Assembly: GCA_965117015.1 (NCBI GenBank)
Contig: OZ220747.1
Location: forward strand, 2,790,001-2,854,000
Source of the DNA: Aldehydirespirator sp965117015
GTDB lineage: Bacteria; Actinomycetota; Acidimicrobiia; Acidimicrobiales; Aldehydirespiratoraceae
Reading direction: 5' to 3'
DNA length: 64,000 nucleotides
The notes below the pieces were generated by a model. The model did not search any database. It saw only the letters and a list, made by a program, of their open reading frames with translations, and was not told where the DNA came from. Positions 8,405 through 17,014 of this stretch are shown here, one piece after another. How positions within the stretch are numbered: the first letter of the stretch is position 1; each line of letters starts with the position of its first letter. The position numbers and the translations under genes are program-made.

Positions 8405-9445
8405 TCATCCTCGCAGCCCCGCCAGCTCGAGCAGCCACCGCCGGTACTCCAGCAGCGCGAGGTCGGCCCCCTTGACGAACATCTCCTCCGGCAGCCTGAT
8501 CGGCACCTGGCAGGGCATCTGCGACTCCACGATCGGTCGGTCCTGATCGGTGACCAGCTGTGCGAAGGCCATGAACTCCTCGCCATGGTCGAGCCCGTAG
8601 TTGCGGCCCTGGTAGGTGAAGCACCGGGTCCGGTGGGGGCCGACGGGCGCCAGGCACACCCACAGCACGTAGTCCTCGTGTTCGCCGGCGCTGCTGTTGA
8701 GCTGCATCGCGTTCGGCACGAACACCCGGTAGCGCTTGATGGCGCCGAAGATGGGCTCGCCGCCGGAGTCGGCGGTGGGGGCGTTCTTGACGTTGTCGGT
8801 GAACTCCGGGAACGGCCCGGCCACGAACCGCAGCTCGCCCCCGACCCGCTCCACGTCGTAGTCGTCGACCCGGGGCTGGTTGCTGTCCCCGAGCAGCCCG
8901 TCGTGCACCCACGGGAAGTGGGAGAAGTCGAAGTAGTTCTCCAGCCGGCGGGCGATCGAGCAGTCCCACTCGTAGACGTCCAGATGCAGGAACTGGTAGC
9001 TCGGGTCGTCGAACATCGGGACCGACGGCGGCGGGTGGATGGGGTCGCCCAGGCAGGTGTACACCAGCCCGCTGATCTCGCAGGTGGGGTAGCTGCGCAG
9101 CTTCACGTTGACGTGCTGCGACAGTTCCTCCCGGGCCGGGATCCGGGCCACCGCGCCGGTGGCGTCGTAGGTCCAGCCGTGGTACGGGCAGCGCAGGCAG
9201 TCGTCGACGACCACGCCGAGGGAGAGCGCGGTGCCCTTGTGCAGGCACTGGTCGTCGAACACGACGGGCTGGCCGTCGAGGCGCACGACCACCATCTTCT
9301 TGCCGTACAGCACGAAGCCCTGCGGGGTGTCAGTCAGCTCGTCGGAGTAGGCGACCGGGTACCAGAACTTGTCCCGCATGGCCTCGTACAGCTTGTCCTC
9401 GGTCTCGGCGTCTACGTAGTCGATCCGGTCCTCCAACTGGGTCAT
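8405..9445 (-). CDS. Rieske non-heme iron oxygenase, alpha-subunit type (copy 1)
   Basis: A 346-residue aromatic-ring-hydroxylating or demethylating oxygenase. The N-terminal Rieske domain binds [2Fe-2S] through C67-x-H69 and C86-x2-H89. The catalytic domain has N170, D173, H176 and H181 (ENYFDFSHFPWVH), the bridging Asp and the iron-binding histidines. The size and lack of a beta subunit fit the VanA/PobA-like oxygenases that often act as O- or N-demethylases. The ATG at 9445 follows GGAAACG. It closely resembles copy 3 (NAMxLNSSAGE, RTRCFTYxGRNY), so the two are duplicates. No reductase is nearby. The substrate cannot be assigned. Confidence 0.9.
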   Translation of the reverse strand: MTQLEDRIDYVDAETEDKLYEAMRDKFWYPVAYSDELTDTPQGFVLYGKKMVVVRLDGQPVVFDDQCLHKGTALSLGVVVDDCLRCPYHGWTYDATGAVARIPAREELSQHVNVKLRSYPTCEISGLVYTCLGDPIHPPPSVPMFDDPSYQFLHLDVYEWDCSIARRLENYFDFSHFPWVHDGLLGDSNQPRVDDYDVERVGGELRFVAGPFPEFTDNVKNAPTADSGGEPIFGAIKRYRVFVPNAMQLNSSAGEHEDYVLWVCLAPVGPHRTRCFTYQGRNYGLDHGEEFMAFAQLVTDQDRPIVESQMPCQVPIRLPEEMFVKGADLALLEYRRWLLELAGLRG

Positions 9446-9474
9446 CGGACGTTTCCTTTCATCTCTGATGAGCC

Positions 9475-10512
9475 TCAGCCCGGCCGCTGTCCGGCTGCCT
9501 GGCGGGCGGCATCGGGGCCCCTGGCGATCTCGCGCAGCCAACGGCGGTACTCGATGGCGACCCGGTCGACCCCGGCGATCTGAAGCTCGGCGCTCAGGTC
9601 GACGGGCAGCTCCTCGGGGCGCTGGGACTCGACGAAGGCGAGGTCCTGGCCGATGACGAGCGCGTTGAAGTCGAGCATCTCGGTGTCGGTCGCCTCTTCG
9701 AAGGCGTAGTCGCGGCCCATGAAGGTGAAGCACCGGCAGGTCCTGCGGCCGGTGGGGCATACGCTGAAGAACAGCAGGTAGCGCTGGTCGACCGACTCGA
9801 TGTACTGGTCGAGCAGGATGGTGTTGGGCATGAACAGCCGGTAGTCGAGCTTGACCTCGACGGCGCCGGTGATCTCGAGGCTCCTGTTCTTGCCCGAGTC
9901 GGGGGGCTCGGCCATGTGGGGGTGCTCGAAGCGCAGCTCGTTGCGATGCCGTCCGATGGAGTGGTCGGGGACCTCGGGGTGGGCCGAATCGCCCAGCACG
10001 CCGTCGTGGACCCAGGCGAAGTGGCCGAAGTCCACGTAGTTCTCGATGCGGCGGGGCAGCGCGCACCTCCAGTCGTAGGGCTCGACCTCGACGTGGCGGA
10101 ACGACGCGTCGCCGAAGTAGGGGTTCTCCGGCAGCGGGTAGACGGGGTCGCTGGTGAGGCACACCCAGATCAGCCCCAGGTGCTCGGCAGCCCGATACGC
10201 GGTGAGGCGGGCCCGCGACGGGATCTTCACGTCGGGCCGAGCGGGAATCCTGGTGCAGCGGCCCTCGCCGTTGTAGGTCCAGCCGTGGTAGCCGCAGCGC
10301 AGGCCGTCGGTGCTGACCGAGCCGAGCGACAGGGCGGTGCCGCGGTGCACGCAGATGTCCCGGAAGGCCGATACTTGGCCGTCGATGCGGGCCAGCACCA
10401 GGGGCTCGTCCAGCAGGGTCACCGCCAGAGGCCCGCCGCCGGCCAGCTCGGACGTGTAGGCCACCGGGTGCCAGTAGCCCCGCAGCGCCTCGTACAGGCC
10501 GTCCTCGCTCAC
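9475..10512 (-). CDS. Rieske non-heme iron oxygenase (copy 2)
   Basis: A 345-residue homologue with Rieske ligands C54-x-H56 and C73-x2-H76, and a catalytic IENYVDFGHFAWVHDG segment with Asp and two His. It is more diverged from copies 1 and 3 in the substrate-pocket region (NTILLDQYIES in place of NAMxLNSSAGE), so it may take a different substrate or position on the molecule. The start is GTG at 10512. It lies between the atypical GroES gene (22 bases) and Rieske copy 1 (29 bases), all one direction. Confidence 0.9.
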   Translation of the reverse strand: MSEDGLYEALRGYWHPVAYTSELAGGGPLAVTLLDEPLVLARIDGQVSAFRDICVHRGTALSLGSVSTDGLRCGYHGWTYNGEGRCTRIPARPDVKIPSRARLTAYRAAEHLGLIWVCLTSDPVYPLPENPYFGDASFRHVEVEPYDWRCALPRRIENYVDFGHFAWVHDGVLGDSAHPEVPDHSIGRHRNELRFEHPHMAEPPDSGKNRSLEITGAVEVKLDYRLFMPNTILLDQYIESVDQRYLLFFSVCPTGRRTCRCFTFMGRDYAFEEATDTEMLDFNALVIGQDLAFVESQRPEELPVDLSAELQIAGVDRVAIEYRRWLREIARGPDAARQAAGQRPG

Positions 10513-10534
10513 CGGCTCACGCTCCTGGGGCTGG

Positions 10535-10918
10535 TTACAGGTACAAGCCGGTGCTGCCCTTGTCGAGGCGCTCGGCGGCCACCGCGTGGACGTCGCGCTC
10601 TCGCAGGATGATGTAGTCGCGGCCCCGGACCTCGACCTCGTAGCGGTCCTCGGGGTTGAACAGCACCCGGTCGCCCTTCTCCATGTTGCGTACGTTGGGG
10701 CCGACCGCCACCACCTCTGCCCAGGTGAGGCGCTTGCCTACCTGGGCGGTGGCCGGGATCAGGATGCCGCCCGTCGAGCGGCGCTCTCCCTCGGCCTCGC
10801 CCACGGCCACCAGGATCCGGTCGTTGAGCATCTTGACCGGCAGACGGTCGTCGTCGTGGGGGCCGGGCGCAGAATCGTTGCGAGACAGGGTGTCGGCCCG
10901 GGGCTCGGTCGTGGTCAC
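10535..10918 (-). CDS. GroES-like co-chaperonin with N-terminal extension
   Basis: 127 residues against the usual 95-100. The Cpn10 fold is recognisable from LNDRILV, the mobile-loop region GGILIPATA, VVAVGPN, KGDRVLF and YIILRERD, after an extra ~30 polar residues. A non-canonical GroES-like family with the same PATA loop and STGLYL-type C-terminus is, to my knowledge, widespread in Actinobacteria. No groEL is adjacent. It sits inside the oxygenase run, so it may help fold these enzymes, but it could also be a bystander. GTG at 10918 is preferred; a TTG at 10927 is the alternative. Confidence 0.85.
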   Translation of the reverse strand: MTTTEPRADTLSRNDSAPGPHDDDRLPVKMLNDRILVAVGEAEGERRSTGGILIPATAQVGKRLTWAEVVAVGPNVRNMEKGDRVLFNPEDRYEVEVRGRDYIILRERDVHAVAAERLDKGSTGLYL

Positions 10919-10926
10919 GGACCCCA

Positions 10927-10932
10927 ACGGTA
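10927..10932 (-). promoter_or_regulatory. -10-like box for the GroES-like gene
   Basis: TACCGT on the minus strand, eight bases before the GTG at 10918. It suggests the gene can be transcribed independently of the upstream Rieske gene. Confidence 0.35.
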
Positions 10933-10970
10933 CCCGCGCGCAGGCCGGAGCCGCGACGTGAGTCTGAGCG

Positions 10971-12056
10971 TCAACCGGTCGAGGCGAGCCCGATCTCGCC
11001 GTCAGCGATGCTTATGAGCCAGCGCCGGTACTCCACCGTGCCCGCGTCGGCTCCCTTGACGTGCATCTCGGCGGTCAGATCCACCGGCAGCTCCTCGGGC
11101 CGCTGCGACTCCACGATGGGCTGGTCCTGGCCCAGGATCACGTACTGCATGTCGTGGAACTCCTGGTCGCGCTCCGGGGCATAGTTCCGACCCACGTAGG
11201 TGAAGCACCGGGTCCGCCTGCGGTTGACCGGCGCCACGGCCACATACAGCACGAAGTCCTCAGTCTCCCCGGCCGAACTGTTGAGCTTCATGGCGTTGGG
11301 CATGAACACCCGGTAGCGCTTCCATGCCTCGTACGTGAGGCCGTCGTGCTCCACCGCCGAGTTCTTGACGTTGTCGGTGTACTCGATGAACGGGCCTGCG
11401 GTGATCCGGAGTTCGGAGCCGTGCCGCTGCACGTCGTAGTCGGCGATCTCCGCCTCGTCGCGGTCGCCGAGGATCCCGTGGTGCACGTGGGCGAAGTGGG
11501 AGAAGTCGAAGTAGTTCTCCAGGCGCCGGGCCACAGAGCAATCCCACTCATAGGGATCGAAGCGAAGGAACCGGTAGTCGGGATCGTCTAGCTCCGGGCA
11601 CTCCGACGGCGGGAACAGGGGCGTCTCGCCGGCCAGGCATGTCCACACGAGGCCACCGGTCTCCATGGTCGGGTAGGTCGGCAGTTGGGCCACCAGTTTG
11701 CCGTTGAGCTCGGGCCGGGCCGGGATGTCGACGACGGTGCCCTCGGCGTCGTAGGCCCAGCCGTGGTAGGCGCAGCGCAGCCAGCAGCCGTCGATCCGGC
11801 CCAGCGACAGGGCCGAACCACGGTGCCGGCAGATGTCGCTGAACACATGGGCCTGGCCGTCTAGACGGGCCACGGCCAGACGGGTGTCGAACAGGGTGAC
11901 CTGCTGGGGCGTGTCGGTGAGAGCCCCTGAATAGGCCACCGGCTGCCAGAAGCGCTTGAGCTGCTGGTAGAGCCGCTCCTCGCCGGCCATGTTGAGCTGG
12001 GTGTTGCCCTGAACCTCGAATCCTTCGGTCGCGGCGGGCTCTTGGGTCATGGTCAT
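10971..12056 (-). CDS. Rieske non-heme iron oxygenase (copy 3)
   Basis: A 361-residue oxygenase. The Rieske ligands are C76-x-H78 and C95-x2-H98; the catalytic motif ENYFDFSHFAHVHHG holds the bridging Asp and iron-binding histidines. The ATG at 12056 overlaps the stop of the ferredoxin gene (ATGA), so the ferredoxin and this oxygenase are made together and may be partners, although a [2Fe-2S] donor is more usual. It is a close paralogue of copy 1, with an extra ~20 residues at the N-terminus. Confidence 0.9.
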   Translation of the reverse strand: MTMTQEPAATEGFEVQGNTQLNMAGEERLYQQLKRFWQPVAYSGALTDTPQQVTLFDTRLAVARLDGQAHVFSDICRHRGSALSLGRIDGCWLRCAYHGWAYDAEGTVVDIPARPELNGKLVAQLPTYPTMETGGLVWTCLAGETPLFPPSECPELDDPDYRFLRFDPYEWDCSVARRLENYFDFSHFAHVHHGILGDRDEAEIADYDVQRHGSELRITAGPFIEYTDNVKNSAVEHDGLTYEAWKRYRVFMPNAMKLNSSAGETEDFVLYVAVAPVNRRRTRCFTYVGRNYAPERDQEFHDMQYVILGQDQPIVESQRPEELPVDLTAEMHVKGADAGTVEYRRWLISIADGEIGLASTG

Positions 12057-12259
12057 GGCGTCATCACCTCGATCGCCCCCACCGGGCAGCACGCCTCGGC
12101 ACTGCGGGCCTTGGCCACGAGTTCGGGCGGCGGCGTCGGCTGGAGGACTTCCAGTCTGAGACCGTCGTCGTCGATGTCGAATATCTCGGGCGCCAGCGAG
12201 GCGCACATTCCTGAGACGATGCAGACATCGTGGTTCACTTCAACGGTCGCGTCAGCCAT
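12053..12259 (-). CDS. Small [3Fe-4S]-type ferredoxin
   Basis: 68 residues. Cluster ligands are CIVSGMC and, near the end, CCPVGAI: the central Cys of a four-Cys set is replaced, as in the single-cluster ferredoxins that serve actinobacterial cytochromes P450. A GGAGG sits eight bases before the ATG at 12259; an ATG at 12280 would add seven residues but has no such site. It overlaps the coxS-like stop and the Rieske copy 3 start. Candidate clients are the P450 at 26-27 kb or the Rieske enzymes. Its own reductase is not in the window. Confidence 0.88.
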   Translation of the reverse strand: MADATVEVNHDVCIVSGMCASLAPEIFDIDDDGLRLEVLQPTPPPELVAKARSAEACCPVGAIEVMTP

Positions 12260-12767
12260 CTCGGGAACCTCCGTCTCCATGGTACGCGCCCCACGCCTCG
12301 GTCACCGCGGCCACGATGTTCTGGTAGCCGGTGCACCGGCAAAGGTTGCCCGACAGCAGCTCGACGACCCGTTCGGGCTCGTTCCACTCGCCGGGGTCCA
12401 CGCTCTCCAGGGTCATCAGGAAGCCCGCGGTGCAGAAGCCGCACTGCAGGGCGTGGTTGTCGTGGAAGGCCTGCTGCATGGGCGACAGGGAGTCCGAGCC
12501 CGCCGGCGCGAGATCCTCGACGGTGCGGACCTCCGCGCCATCGGCCTGTACCGCCAGCATCAGGCATGATCGCACCGCGTCGCCGTCGACGATGACGGTG
12601 CATGCGCCGCAATAGCCGTGCTCGCAACCCAGATGGGTGCCGGTCAGACCTACGGTGTCGCGGACGTAGTCCGACAGCAGCAGCCGGGCCGGCACCCGGT
12701 GACGGCGGACCTGCCCGTTGATCGTGACCTCGATGCCCACCTCGGAGATCGGTTCGCTGATGGTCAT
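12252..12767 (-). CDS. Molybdenum hydroxylase small [2Fe-2S] subunit (CoxS-like)
   Basis: A 171-residue electron-transfer subunit of a xanthine-oxidase-family enzyme. Two [2Fe-2S] clusters are visible: plant-type ligands C48, C53, C56 and C68, and C109, C112, C143 and C145 in the all-helical domain (QCGFCTAGF...LCRCTGYQ). The ATG overlaps the stop of the FAD subunit (ATGA). It passes electrons from the Mo-pterin subunit to FAD or an external acceptor. Confidence 0.94.
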   Translation of the reverse strand: MTISEPISEVGIEVTINGQVRRHRVPARLLLSDYVRDTVGLTGTHLGCEHGYCGACTVIVDGDAVRSCLMLAVQADGAEVRTVEDLAPAGSDSLSPMQQAFHDNHALQCGFCTAGFLMTLESVDPGEWNEPERVVELLSGNLCRCTGYQNIVAAVTEAWGAYHGDGGSRDG

Positions 12768-13630
12768 GCCGCCTCCTCGGTGGTCAGGGCGTGCCGGGCC
12801 GCTCTGACTGCGAGAGCCGACACCGTCTCCCGGCGGTACCAGCTCGTGGCGTGGATGTCGTCGAAGGCGTCAGCCGTGTCGGCCATCACCGCCTCGGCGA
12901 GGGTGTCCTCCGCGTGGTCCGCGGCCCAGCCCCTGATCGCAGTCTCGGTTGCCTCCAGCCTGGTGGGCACGCCCCCCAGCCCGAAGGCGACGAGGCGGGC
13001 CGAGCGGATCGCGCCGCCGTCGGCGGCCACCACCGCGACCAGACCGGCTACCGCGAAGTCGCCCGCCCGCCGCGAGACCTCGTCCACGACGGTCACTGAA
13101 CCGGCCGGCGGTGCCGGGAACCGCACGTCGGTGATGAGTTCGCCGTCATCCAGGGCCGTCCAGAACGGTCCAACGAAGAAGTCCTCGGCATTGATCCGGC
13201 GTTCGCCATCCCGGCCGGAGACGCTGATCACGGCGCCGGCCGCGACCGCCAGGGCGGGCAGCTCCGCGGCGGGGTCGGCGTGGGCCAGGCTGCCGCACAC
13301 CGTGCCCCGGTTGCGGATCTGGAGATGCCCGACATGGCGCAGCGCGGCCCTCAGCCCGGGGACGACGCTGGCCGCGCCGTCGTCGTCCAGCACCCGAGTC
13401 TGGGTGGCAGCCGCCCCCACGGTCACCCCGTCCGGGTCGCATGCCACTGCGCGGAGACTCTCAATATGGCTGATGTCGACCAGCAGGGACACGTCGGTGA
13501 GGCGGAAGTTCATGGCCGGTATCAGGCTCTGGCCGCCGGCCAGAACCCGTCCCGACTCGGCAGCATCGAGCATTTCCACTGCCTCGCCCACCATGGCAGG
13601 CCGGCAGTAGTCGAAGGGGGCCGGTTTCAC
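12764..13630 (-). CDS. Molybdenum hydroxylase FAD subunit (CoxM-like)
   Basis: 288 residues, the medium subunit of the heterotrimer. FAD motifs are AGGQSLIPAMNFRL (about 33-46) and the second glycine-rich segment IRNRGTVCGSLAHADPAAELP. The GTG start overlaps the stop of the large-subunit gene (GTGA). Order L-M-S is the reverse of the M-S-L order of classic cox operons. Confidence 0.93.
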   Translation of the reverse strand: MKPAPFDYCRPAMVGEAVEMLDAAESGRVLAGGQSLIPAMNFRLTDVSLLVDISHIESLRAVACDPDGVTVGAAATQTRVLDDDGAASVVPGLRAALRHVGHLQIRNRGTVCGSLAHADPAAELPALAVAAGAVISVSGRDGERRINAEDFFVGPFWTALDDGELITDVRFPAPPAGSVTVVDEVSRRAGDFAVAGLVAVVAADGGAIRSARLVAFGLGGVPTRLEATETAIRGWAADHAEDTLAEAVMADTADAFDDIHATSWYRRETVSALAVRAARHALTTEEAA

Positions 13631-16041
13631 TGTCCCCCTCCAGTTGCCTCGGCTGCCCGGACGGCGGCCCGCACCGCCACCGGAGTCACAGGACACTCGG
13701 TGAGGTCGACACCCCACTCCGAGAGCGCGTCGGAGACAGCTCCGGCCACCACCGCGGGCGGCCCCACCGTGCCTCCCTCGCCGCAGCCCTTCACTCCCAG
13801 AGGCTGTTCAGGGGCGGGCGACTCGAAGTGGTCGACCTCCATGTGGGGCACCTCGGCGCACGTCGGCACCAGGTAGTCCATGAACGACGCGAACCGGGGG
13901 TTCGCAGTGTCGGGGTCGTACTGGAAGTGCTCGTACATGGCGCCCGCGATGCCCTGGGCCACCCCGCCGTGGACCTGGCCCTCCACCAGCGCCGGGTTGA
14001 TGACCGTCCCGCAGTCGTGGACCACGATGTAGTCCTCGATTCTCACCTCTCCGGTGCTTACCCGGACGCTGACGACCCCGATGTGGGTGCCGTTGGACCA
14101 GCTGGCCGCGGCGTTGATCCTGCCGGTGTCGTCGAGCTGATGCTGGAGGTTCTCAGGGTGGTAGTACCCCGAGGTCTCCAGCCCCGCCTCCATGCCGTCG
14201 GGCAGGTCCACGTTGCGTACCCACGCCGCGGTGCCGACCTCGGCCCAACTCACCGATGGCTGGCCGCTGCCGGCCACATGGAACGCGCCGTCGGTGAGCA
14301 CCACGTCGGCCTCGGCCGCCTCCAGCATGTGTGCTGCGATCCTGCGGGCCTTGTCCAGGAGCCGCTCCGAGGCCAGCAGCACCGAGCCGGTGAGCATCAT
14401 CGCGCCGCGGCTGCCCCACGAGCCCAGGCCGTAGGGGGCCCGCTCGGTGTCGCCCAGCACCACGGTGACGTTCTCTGGTGAGACCCCCAGAGCATCGGCC
14501 GCGAGCTGCGCCGCGACGGTCTCGGCGCCCTGTCCGAAGGAGCTGAGACCGGCCGCGACCCGCACTGAGCCGTCCGGGTCGACCCGAACAGTGGCAGCGT
14601 CGCCGCCGCCCCAGTGGCCGGTGGTCAGGTGGTAGCTCGGCGAGGTGGGCTCCACATAGTTGCAGTAGCCCACGCCCACCCGAACATCGGGGTCGTCGGC
14701 GTAGCGGGCTAGGGCCCGCTCCAAGGCCGGCTGGGTCATCTCCAGGCCCCGCTCGAATGACTCGGTGTGGGAGCCCGAATCGAGTCGACCCCCGCCGTGC
14801 ATCACATACGGCGTCTGGCCCGGCTGCAGCAGCATTCGAAGTCGCAAGTCCGCGCGGTCGGTTCCCGTCAGGCGAGCCACCCGGTCGATAATCCGCTCCA
14901 TGACGAACGCGCCCTCGGGAATCCCGAAGCCCCGGTAGGCGCCGGACGGTGTCTTGTTGGTCACCACGCCGGTGGTGCGGGCCTGCATGTTAGGGAAGTC
15001 GTAGCCGCCGGTGATGCAGGCGTTGGTCACGAATACCGGCGCGGTGCCCGGCATGAAGATCTCGCCCGAGCCCATGTCGAGCGTGGACGCGCAGCGGACT
15101 CCCCTGATCGTGCCGTCGTCGTCGTAGGCGACCTCGACGTCGTGTCGTTGCTCGCGGGCGTGAACCGACGCCACCAGGTTCTCCATGCGGTCCTCTATCC
15201 AGCGGGCCGGCCGGTCGAGCCGGCGAGCGATCCAGGGCACCACGACGTCCTCGGGATAGATGTGGGTCTTGGTGCCGAAGCCTCCGCCGATGGTGGGATG
15301 GACCACGCGAACCTGGGGCTCCGGCATGCCCAGCATCAGCGCAACGGTCGTCCGCACCATGTGGGGGCTCTGCGTCGAGGACCACACCGTGAGCGTCCCG
15401 CCGTCGGTATCGGCCACCACTCCCCTGGTCTCCATGGGCAGCCCGGTCTGGCGCTGGCTGACATAGGTTTCGGTGAAGGTGTGGTCGGCTTGCTCGAACG
15501 CCCGATCCACTTCCGGTTTGTGCGGGTTCACGTCGAAGGAGCAGTTGCTCTCCCAGTGGTCGTAGAGCTTGGGCGCTCCCGGGGCCAGGGCCTGGTCGAG
15601 ATCGGCCACCGTCGGCAGCGGCTCGTAGGTCGTTCCGGCCGCGACCAGGGTGGCCGCATCCTCCGCGATATACCGGTCCACTGCGACCACCGCGGCGTAG
15701 GGAGCGCCCACGTAACGGACCCGGTCCTTGGCGAGCGGGCGCTGCTTGACCGGGCCTATGTAGGGGATGTAGTCGGGGAAGGTCTTGACGTCGGCCAGGT
15801 CGGCCGCGGTGAACACCGCCTGCACGCCCTCGACGGCCAGGGCCTCGGACGTGTCGATGGAGACGATCCGGGCGTGGGCCTCGATGCTGCGCACGAAGAC
15901 CACCTCGAGCATCCCCGCGATCTTGATGTCGGCGATGTAGCGCCCCCGGCCAGTGAGCGGGCCCCGGTCCTCCCGGCGGGGCACCGAGCGCCCGATGTGG
16001 CGGGTGCTGTGGCGGATGTGGGTATCGATGTCGAGGCTCAA
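13627..16041 (-). CDS. Molybdenum hydroxylase large subunit (xanthine dehydrogenase / CoxL superfamily)
   Basis: 804 residues, the Mo-molybdopterin cytosine dinucleotide subunit. Visible motifs include IGGGFGTK (about 255), GAYRGFG (about 367), and GCGEGGTVGPP with the catalytic Glu near 755. The loop GAYRGFG is not the AYxCSFR of form I CO dehydrogenase, so a CO-oxidising role is unlikely; aldehydes or N-heterocycles (purines, nicotinate-type rings) are more likely. The TTG at 16041 is chosen for the AGGAG five bases upstream. It follows the frameshifted permease gene by 20 bases, tying the enzyme to the transporter operon. Confidence 0.92.
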   Translation of the reverse strand: MSLDIDTHIRHSTRHIGRSVPRREDRGPLTGRGRYIADIKIAGMLEVVFVRSIEAHARIVSIDTSEALAVEGVQAVFTAADLADVKTFPDYIPYIGPVKQRPLAKDRVRYVGAPYAAVVAVDRYIAEDAATLVAAGTTYEPLPTVADLDQALAPGAPKLYDHWESNCSFDVNPHKPEVDRAFEQADHTFTETYVSQRQTGLPMETRGVVADTDGGTLTVWSSTQSPHMVRTTVALMLGMPEPQVRVVHPTIGGGFGTKTHIYPEDVVVPWIARRLDRPARWIEDRMENLVASVHAREQRHDVEVAYDDDGTIRGVRCASTLDMGSGEIFMPGTAPVFVTNACITGGYDFPNMQARTTGVVTNKTPSGAYRGFGIPEGAFVMERIIDRVARLTGTDRADLRLRMLLQPGQTPYVMHGGGRLDSGSHTESFERGLEMTQPALERALARYADDPDVRVGVGYCNYVEPTSPSYHLTTGHWGGGDAATVRVDPDGSVRVAAGLSSFGQGAETVAAQLAADALGVSPENVTVVLGDTERAPYGLGSWGSRGAMMLTGSVLLASERLLDKARRIAAHMLEAAEADVVLTDGAFHVAGSGQPSVSWAEVGTAAWVRNVDLPDGMEAGLETSGYYHPENLQHQLDDTGRINAAASWSNGTHIGVVSVRVSTGEVRIEDYIVVHDCGTVINPALVEGQVHGGVAQGIAGAMYEHFQYDPDTANPRFASFMDYLVPTCAEVPHMEVDHFESPAPEQPLGVKGCGEGGTVGPPAVVAGAVSDALSEWGVDLTECPVTPVAVRAAVRAAEATGGGQ

Positions 16042-16061
16042 GACCGCTCCTGGTTGCGTGT

Positions 16062-17008
16062 CTAGCGCTCCCCCCGGTGGTACGGGATGGTCAGCGACAG
16101 CGGGACCTGGGAGCGGCTCCGATTGAGGACCAGCGCGACGATAGTCAGAATGAACGGCAGGGCCAGCAGGAGCTGGTAGGGCAGGTCCACACCGCTGGCC
16201 TGGAGCGACAGCTGGGTGGCCTCGAGGAACCCGAACAGCAGCGAGCCGGCCAGGATCCATGACGCCCGCCAATTCCCGAAGATCACGATGGCCAGGGCGA
16301 TCCATCCCCGCCCGGCGACGATGTCGTCGAAGAACTGGTTTCCCCCCGCCAGCGACAGGTAGGCGCCGCCCAGCCCGGCCATCATGCCCCCGTAGATCAC
16401 CGCGGTGTACTGGCGGAGATGATGCCCACGCCCCGCATGTCGCACGCCTCGGGGTTGTGGCCGATGCTGCGGAGTTCCAGGCCGTACTTGGTGCGGTTCA
16501 GGAAGATGAAGGTCGCCGGCACCATGAGGACCGCGAAGTAGGTCAGCCAGTGCTGGTCGAAGAACACCTCGCCCACCGCCGGGATGTCGGACAGCAGCGG
16601 GACGGTCGCGGTCTGGAACCGGTCCACGGTGGGGAACGCGACGGCGCCGCCCTCCTCGTACACGGAGCGGTACCAGAAGAAGGCTCCGCCCAGGCCGAGG
16701 ATGTTCAGCGCGAGCCCGGCGACGATCTGGTTGACCTTGACGGTGGCCGTCATCACCGCCATCAGCAGCCCCATCGCACCCCCGCCCACGGCCGCCCCCA
16801 CCAGCCCCAGCCACAGGTTGTCGGTCTCGTTGGCGACCAGGAACCCGGTGAAGGCGCCCAGGGTCATGGTCCCCTCGAGGCTCAGGTTCAGGATCCCGCT
16901 GCTCTCGGCGACCAGTTCGCCGGTGGCCGCGATCAGCAGCGGGGTGGCGATCTTGAAGGTGGCCACGAAGATGCCCAGGATCACCGAGTAGGTGAGGAAG
17001 TCCTCCAC
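16062..17008 (-). pseudogene. BMP-family ABC transporter permease, interrupted by a frameshift
   Basis: The second membrane subunit (YufQ/NupQ-like) of importer 1. Frame one, from GTG 17008, gives about 200 residues up to the conserved RSIGHNPEACDMRGVG segment, then goes out of frame and stops at 16397. The rest (RQYTAVIYGGMMAGLGGAYLSLAGG to the TAG at 16062) is in another frame. Joining the two near 16413-16420 gives one protein of about 315 residues, like the intact homologue at 31424 (311). One missing base (or two extra) explains it. It could be real inactivation or an assembly error; both halves remain well conserved with several membrane helices, which favours an error or a very recent mutation. 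Confidence 0.85.
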
Positions 17009-17014
17009 GGCGGG

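Noticed and set aside
8405..10162. A single 585-residue fused protein at Rieske copy 1
   Set aside because: The extra N-terminal part is an out-of-frame reading of Rieske copy 2; the real start is the ATG at 9445.
12252..16041. Aerobic CO dehydrogenase
   Set aside because: The large subunit lacks the AYxCSFR loop of form I CO dehydrogenase, and gene order differs. Kept as a molybdenum hydroxylase of unknown substrate.
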